Shown piece after piece: positions 57,800-64,000 of a stretch of DNA of 64,000 nucleotides (positions within the stretch are counted from its first letter, which is position 1; each line of letters starts with the position of its first letter). A model generated the notes under the pieces. That model saw only the letters and a list, made by a program, of their open reading frames with translations, had not been told where the DNA came from and ran no database searches. The stretch comes from Platynereis dumerilii (taxonomy: Eukaryota; Annelida; Polychaeta; Phyllodocida; Nereididae), in contig JAPTHN010000001.1 of the NCBI GenBank assembly GCA_026936325.1, positions 8,327,265 through 8,391,264 on the forward strand. The letters are read 5' to 3'. The position numbers were made by a program, and so were the translations under genes.

Positions 57800-58076
57800 G
57801 GACTATTCAGAATTTGTGACTGGGTTTGGATGGTTGGAATTTTATGGAAGTTGGTACTGCCTTTTTGCATACATGTGCTTCAAGGGGGGCGGTACTGATT
57901 TTTACATGTCTTTGGGGAAATGAGTATGAAATAAGACGTATCTGCATGGAACCTTGGGGCAGTACTAAAATTTTCTTGAAACATGAGGGGGTATAATTGT
58001 TTGTTTTTTGTTTGGAATAAACTAACAGAGGCTAACCCAACCCCCAAACTTGAGTCACTGATTCTGAACAGTCCCC
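57800..58076. mobile_element. diverged copy of the G-rich MITE at 13.2 kb
   Basis: Left end ggactattcagaatttgtga and right end ctgattctgaacagtcc correspond to the ends of 13234-13650. Inside, caaggggggcggtactgatt and gcagtactaaaatttt keep the G-run plus TACT pattern. Confidence 0.7.
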
Positions 58077-60384
58077 CAAACATGAGGCAGAAAGCTGAAA
58101 GCAGAGATTGAGTTCGGAAACAGCCAACATGGAAGGAAGAGGAAATTAAGATGGTTAGACGAATGATTTTGGCTTTTTATCCAGTATCTATGCACCTTGA
58201 ACGCAAATTAGAATTTATGGCTATGGCAATGGTAGTTTGACTGGGAGAAAGTGTGTACTAAAAATGTGTGAAACTCTCATTTCAAATAGATAAAGTCAAA
58301 TCCATTTTGAAGATCAAATGATTAAATTGCCACAAGTTGTCAACTATGTGAAACACCATGTCACTTTTCTAGGAGAGAGTGATGTCATAGCTTCTCTCGA
58401 CCAAAGAAAAAAGCAAGAAAAATGGGGTATTTTCTACCACAGGTGTGTACAAAAATTTAATAAATCTGTAACAGGATTTCATACTGATTAATCCTTGAAT
58501 AACCTGCATAGTGAACAAAGAAGATTATTTTGTTGAATCTGATAAGCTGACCTCCAGAGATATTATACAAGCCTAGACCCCATGTGAAAAATAATTGAAA
58601 CTGACTTTTTTTTTTACATAAACAAAAACACAGGATTTCATACTAGTACTCTTCTTCATGAAATCAGAATACGAAATTTAAACATCAAGTTATGTTGTTT
58701 TTAATCTGTGTGACAGCTTTCAGATATTTGAGAAAAAATTAATTTTTCAATCACAAAAATTGATTTTCGTCTCCTCAGTTACATATTTTGCTGAAATGCA
58801 ATTCCGGGTACAGTAAACTCCCAAAATCCATATACGTAACAAATTTCACCATGTGACCAATAAATGAATCTAATCTAATTTAATTTAAAAATGAGTGGCT
58901 CTAAAATGTGTATTTCCACTCCGCATTTGAACAAATAAAAGTTAACCTTAAGACAGTTTATGCACCTTTCTAATCGGTATACAGTACATCCAATAAATGT
59001 TTTGTATTCCCATGCACATGCACACTGGGCTCTCTTGGAGTTTAAAATGAATTTAATTAAAATGCATTTAATTATTCATTCCTTGCTTCGAGAACAGACT
59101 TACTTAAACTTTTCTGCTTAGAATATATTAGATAAAAGTAAAATGCATCTATAGGATAGGTTTTAAAGGCTGCTTGCTTCTGTTGATATATAAGCTACAC
59201 TACTTTTGTGTAAATTAAGTTAAAAGGAAATGATATCCTCATGAGAAAGATTTATTGATTCTTATATGAAAATCAATATATAGCCGCTCTGTGTACAAAA
59301 TTGAGTTAGGAGAGTAATTTGAGCTTTGAATGGAGTTTTTTTAGATAATCCATTGTTGTTGCCCCATTTTGCAATTCCATAATAATTTAGGTTCAAATTT
59401 TGACATGATGATTGCAAGTAGAAAAGACTCCTGACAGCAGTGTGTTAAGTTTCCATTGACATGCTACTTTACTCATGTACAATGACTAAACCAGGATTAT
59501 TTTACTGTTGCTTTTGTTTATTTTAAACATGTCTTTTAGAGTGTAGTATACGCTTTTTACAGTAGTTGTGACTTCATGAAGTATTTTTTAACTTAGATAG
59601 CTTTAATACTCTAATCTCCATATACATTTTCCTTAAAAAGGGACTATTTTTGTTTTTGTTCCTCGATAGGGCATGCCTGTCTCGTTAACTCATAATTTGT
59701 CAATGATATTCAGGTAAGACATTTTTGGAAAAATGTTTTAAAGTCAAGAAAGCTGCCATGCATCAAAAAAGGCAAAGTTATGTGGTATCACAGGATGGCA
59801 AGTGAAAAAAAATCATAAAATTAAATTAACTGACCATATCATGGAACCATAGAATCTCATGTTTGTTGTACGTTTACTGCTTCAGAAGTGTTTTCTGTGG
59901 TTTTTTTTAGCAACATCTAATGCATTGCATTCCATGTATGGTTTGCCCATAGTTGTTCAAATTTCAATGGGTATAGAGAAATTAGTCTTTTGTAGCATTT
60001 AAACTTTTGGGAAAATTTTTGGATAGTGAAGTTACTGGAAATTGTATACATATTCAGAACTTGAAAAAAACCTTTTTAGCAAATTGATAAATTAATTGCT
60101 TTAGGGATTTTATGAAAATACCTTAAGGAAATAATAACTTAGAAAGCATTTGCTTTGGAAACCTCATGGGGATAACCACAATTAATTGCTTGAGAGATAA
60201 ATCATTAAAACAAGCAACGATGGCCCTGACTGTAAAAATCACTTTCCTTGTGTTACATAAACAAAAACTTCACAGCTCATATGTTTAGGAATAAGAGTAG
60301 AATGCTTATTTTTCAAACTCTTTAGGTGTTGGAGGTTCAAATAAAGAGCTACTCAAGTTTCATGCGACAATTAGCTGTCTGCGC
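58077..60384. other. AT-rich DNA, no gene supported
   Basis: A possible non-LTR tail (accaataaatgaatctaatc) near 58856; otherwise nothing recognised. Confidence 0.4.
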
Positions 60385-61285
60385 CTCCAGGCCATGTCCA
60401 ACTTCCCGAGGAGAGTGAGGATTTTGCATGCGTTTCCGTCTTTCCATTATTCATTCAGTAAAACGTTAACCTAAAGGCCTTCACCATCATGCTCCAACAA
60501 TATGGAGAGATTTAAAACATTGAATGAAGAGAAAGAAGAAAATATAGATTTATATAAAATAGGACTTGTGTAGCCTTGCTATAAGTTTTTTGATTGACAA
60601 AAACAAATTTTCTTCCTTCCAAATTTTCAAGAGAAAGTAGTGGCTGATGCAGGCCTTTTCAGGCTTTAGCTTTCAAATGTGGCATATTTAGGGAAGCACG
60701 GGGGGGGATATTTGGCCATGCTTCTTCTCCCAGCACCAAAACCAATATGAGAAAGCTAGCAAACATCCACATATTCGATTGTTATAACTCCTACCCCTCC
60801 ACCTACTCAGGAAACTTTTTTATATTGCCCTAACTGGCTGTGACTAATTCTTAAACAAATCATTGCAATACTATTCTTACTCATTGCTAGCCTCACAAGC
60901 TGCATAATGAAGTGATTGCTTTTCGTAAACAGTTTAACACACAATGCATATTGGTCAGGAAGATGTCACCAAGGGAGACCAAATAAATGTGGACTGAATT
61001 TCAGATAGGAATTATATCTTGTTGGAGCTAATCATCAGTACTTTGTGAATGCGAGTGACTCGTGAATATCATATTCTGATAATTCTTAGAACAGCAAAGC
61101 TAAAACAATTGTGCATGACAAACTTTCCAGCACACACATCTGTCAAATTACAATAGTTCGAAGGAGGAAGAATGATTTTGACACCATAATATTGACAGTT
61201 TTCATGCATGTGTATGCCTGCATAAATGGGTATGCGAAATGGCCAAAGTTTATGCCTTCCAAGGGACATGTAGATGGATGGATGG
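60385..61285 (+). repeat. right copy of a diverged paralogous segment
   Basis: Direct-orientation relative of 812-1445, containing an extra insert at about 60605-60890 that is itself related to 62851 onward. Confidence 0.6.
60605..60850 (+). repeat. repeat shared with 62851-62960 and 63420-63480
   Basis: The first 105 bp (ttcttccttccaaattttca...) match 62851-62960 at about 88 percent. The last part (tatattgccctaactggctg) matches 63437-63480. The second copy has about 450 bp of extra sequence between. Confidence 0.8.
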
Positions 61286-61292
61286 ATGGATC
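61271..61292 (+). repeat. (GATG)n microsatellite
   Basis: Five tandem GATG units. Confidence 0.9.
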
Positions 61293-62574
61293 CATTGGCC
61301 TTTTCACGTATTTGTACGCTTTCTTCAGTTTTTTTTCCCCCAGTGATTAGGAGCTGTAATCGCTTAAAATTCAAGCATAAGACAATTACATGTTTACAGC
61401 CGGAGTACAAATCGGATCCTGGACTCACTGAGTTTCATTACAGTGTTCAACCACCTGAACTAGCCCCCCTCCACCACAAAGAAAAAAACTGAACAAGTTA
61501 CAATAAACAGATTGCCTAATAGAGATTATGATTTGTTTTAAATGAGACACATACTTATGAAATTAGCTGGTCTGAGCAAACTGCCCAAGTGGAACAAAAT
61601 CTAGCTATGGTTATCAGATTTAGGTAATGTTTTTCCAAAAGCAACCCCTTCGTTCTGTTCTAAAATTTTACATTTGACTAAAGTAACAAATCAGTTTGTG
61701 ACATTTCCTGCAGCGTGTTTAAGCACAATTAACACATGAATCTGGAATTTTTTTTGATCGACCAAGCCATGTCAGAATTTAAGCTTGACATGCTCATATA
61801 ATTTCATAATGAGATAACAAGTGAGGTTTATCAGATTAACAACTTCAGGAGGAATTCCCATTGTTTTAAACTATATACATGTATATATATGTGAAAAAGG
61901 AAGCAATTGAGTCAGAAATTCCAGTTATAGTCAAAGGGCTGGAAACAGTGCCTCACATTAGGAAGATATGGTTCATGCTGATGATACTCCACAATCTACT
62001 TCCAGTTCGACGTGTCATTGACTACAGATCCGTTGGTTCGAGAAACAGTTAATGGCCATGAGCCAATGTTACAGAGATCCTCCTCTCCTTAACTTTCAAG
62101 GGATTCCTTTATAGATGATGACTTGTAACTCAACATGTAATGTGTGCAGATCAGAGCCTGGTCCATAGAACTATACAGGTATTGACAGTAATGTATATAG
62201 CAACACAAACATATGGTCTCTTCAGTCAGCCCTGTTTGATTAAATGTGCATAACAAAGTGATTTAGGATGCTCAGTTCACATGTTCACTGAAGCGACATG
62301 CAATTTTGCAATTTGTTTTGAGGTGTCAGTTGTAACGCTAACCCTTTTATTCCTGATTCTACCAATGAAATTTAATCTTGTTTTTACCAACACTCTTCAG
62401 CTGTCAATGACAATGTTACTAATCAGAGCATTTTCAGGCCTTCTGGACTATATATTATTTCATTGACAATAAAATGTGATATTTATCATAGGCATTACAA
62501 TATGGCACTCCAGCAAAGCCTTCAGTGAATAAGTCAGACACACCCCCAAGGCTGGCCAATGAACATGAATGCAA

Positions 62575-62830
62575 GCATGTTATGCAAATGAGGATGATAT
62601 ACGTCTATTCACGCATTTCTCTCAGTCGTACAGATACAATTCCAACTGCATAGATAGATATCTCCGAGATCTTTAAAATGATAGGTCATAGCCCTCTGAG
62701 GATGGAATAGTTCTCTCGCAAATCGCCGGTAAACATTTGAACTGGGCGGAAATACTGCTCGCTGATTGGCTGTGACGCTCATGACGTAAAACTATGATAA
62801 TACGCAAAAATGGAAGGATTCGTCTGGGGT
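62575..62830 (+). promoter_or_regulatory. possible promoter
   Basis: A region with an octamer-like ATGCAAAT (62583-62590), an inverted CCAAT (tgattggctg, about 62763), a CRE-like tgacgtaa (about 62783) and modest CpG enrichment. No exon could be attached downstream. Confidence 0.3.
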
Positions 62831-62850
62831 AGATTCTCTGGGTGCAATAT

Positions 62851-63480
62851 GGTTTCTTCCTTCCAAATTTTCAAGAGAAAGTAATAGCTAATGCAGTTTT
62901 CACAGGCTTAAGCTTTCAAATGTGGCACATTTACGGAAGCATGGGGGGGTTATATTTCCCAGAAATGAGCAAATGTGTCAAAAGGTTACACTTCAATGTT
63001 TTTTAGCTGTTGGTACCACATTTTAGCGAAATAAATTTCCCTTGAATAATTAAGACAATTTAACAAGAAATTGATTGTAAATTATCTAAATTGGGTGTTC
63101 TTCTTGATATTTTTAGTTCTTTCATTGCAACGGCAGGAAATTCAAATGCCATTTTCTCAAAGTTTGATGTTTCGCATCACCAATGTTTGAGGTGGTAATC
63201 TTTGGATTTAATGGAGATATCAAAACATATGAACCGTCATTTTAAAGCCCATTTCCAGTAGAATGAAGTAATTTTCACAACTAAATATGACAAGGGGCCG
63301 ACTTTGAACCCATTTTGGTTGAGCAGGTCATATATACTAACATGCAATTTGGTTCACATCACTTTCATGGTGTCATTGTTTCCTTTAATGGTGTTTTTTT
63401 TTTGCTGAAGGTTTGCTGCTACGCAGCCTATGTTTTATATTGCCTTAACTGGCTGTAGCTAAATCTTAACAAGAAATTCT
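62851..63480 (+). repeat. second copy of the 60.6-kb repeat
   Basis: See 60605-60850. It shares both flanks but contains about 450 bp not present in the first copy. Confidence 0.75.
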
Positions 63481-64000
63481 ATTTAAAAAAAAGAATTGTA
63501 GGAACCTTTGTACGAAATATACGATTTTTTTCAAACACATATTTTATTTTTATAATATTATGTTGATATGTTATGCATGTGCAGCTACATATACCTCCAA
63601 TGTAGGCCTACCTACTGTGATTTCACATTTAGTTACCTCATTATTAGGCATGCCTCATTACTGGTGTTACAAACACAGAGAGCAAACCAGGCAATGAGAA
63701 GCCCTTTTATATTGTTTGTCATGGACATGAAATTTCTATTTCTATAACAACAAACTAATGCTGGGTTGCATATTTGGATTATTACACCTTTCATGTGCTT
63801 ATGAAAATCACAGGAGTTGTGAGGAGTTGAATATACATTTTCATACAGTGTTGTTTGGCCACTTCTATTATAGCATCCCAATTCTTTATATACATATACA
63901 GTACTTATATTTAACCTATTTTCTGAAAGAAATCTCTATGAGCTTCTATGGGATAATTATGCTCCATGTCTGCTTTGGATATGGTCCCCAATCACTCAAC

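Noticed and set aside
61069-61428. 119-codon minus-strand frame
   Set aside because: It runs across the GATG microsatellite and a paralogous non-coding segment; the left paralogue does not keep the frame.

Overview
The window is AT-rich animal nuclear DNA. It has two intact single-exon host genes, an apparent multi-exon transcript unit, and a dense load of DNA transposons and LINE fragments. Long introns, GT-AG splice signals, AATAAA polyadenylation signals, a rhodopsin-type receptor, a poly-C2H2 zinc-finger gene and CR1/L2-like LINE remnants all point to a metazoan. The repeat style (G-run-rich MITEs, the palindrome TAGGCCTA, many terminal-inverted-repeat elements) suggests a marine invertebrate, perhaps a deuterostome, but the species cannot be fixed from sequence alone. 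No bacterial-style operons, CRISPR arrays, rRNA or tRNA genes were seen.

Left part (1-16 kb). Bases 3.27-6.80 kb form a long-inverted-repeat element with arms of about 535 bp; a decayed LINE sits between the arms. The right arm is caught in a very recent 1,392-bp tandem duplication (6.43-9.21 kb), each copy of which carries a 50-nt perfect palindrome. A complete orphan class A GPCR gene follows at 10.17-11.29 kb. Then come a tRNA-like SINE, a G-rich MITE, a hairpin MITE with TA target duplications and a second LINE remnant.

Middle part (16-27 kb). The last two exons of a possible minus-strand gene lie at 16.24-16.77 kb. A 14-finger C2H2 zinc-finger gene lies at 22.94-24.15 kb. A 475-bp inverted-repeat MITE follows.

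Transcript region (27-49.7 kb). A CpG-rich, TATA-less promoter at 27.1 kb starts a chain of at least nine well-formed exons on the plus strand ending at a poly(A) signal at 49.65 kb. No long open frame runs through them, so it looks like a lncRNA or a transcript with only small ORFs. A second CpG-rich promoter with CCAAT, CRE, E2F and YY1-type sites lies inside it at 35.8-36.1 kb. The introns are full of transposons: hAT-type MITEs with 8-bp target duplications, PIF/Harbinger-type elements with TWA duplications, a Tc1-type foldback, and several elements that repeat one short motif many times internally.

Right part (49.7-64 kb). This holds a nested pair of inverted-repeat elements, a 3.9-kb PIF/Harbinger-like element carrying a decayed minus-strand gene, and a segment at 60.4-61.3 kb that is a diverged paralogue of 0.8-1.4 kb at the other end of the window.

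The most unusual pattern is that at least six different transposable elements here share one design: a short motif of about 8-13 bp, in several cases close to the terminal inverted repeat, iterated many times inside the element, often in both orientations.
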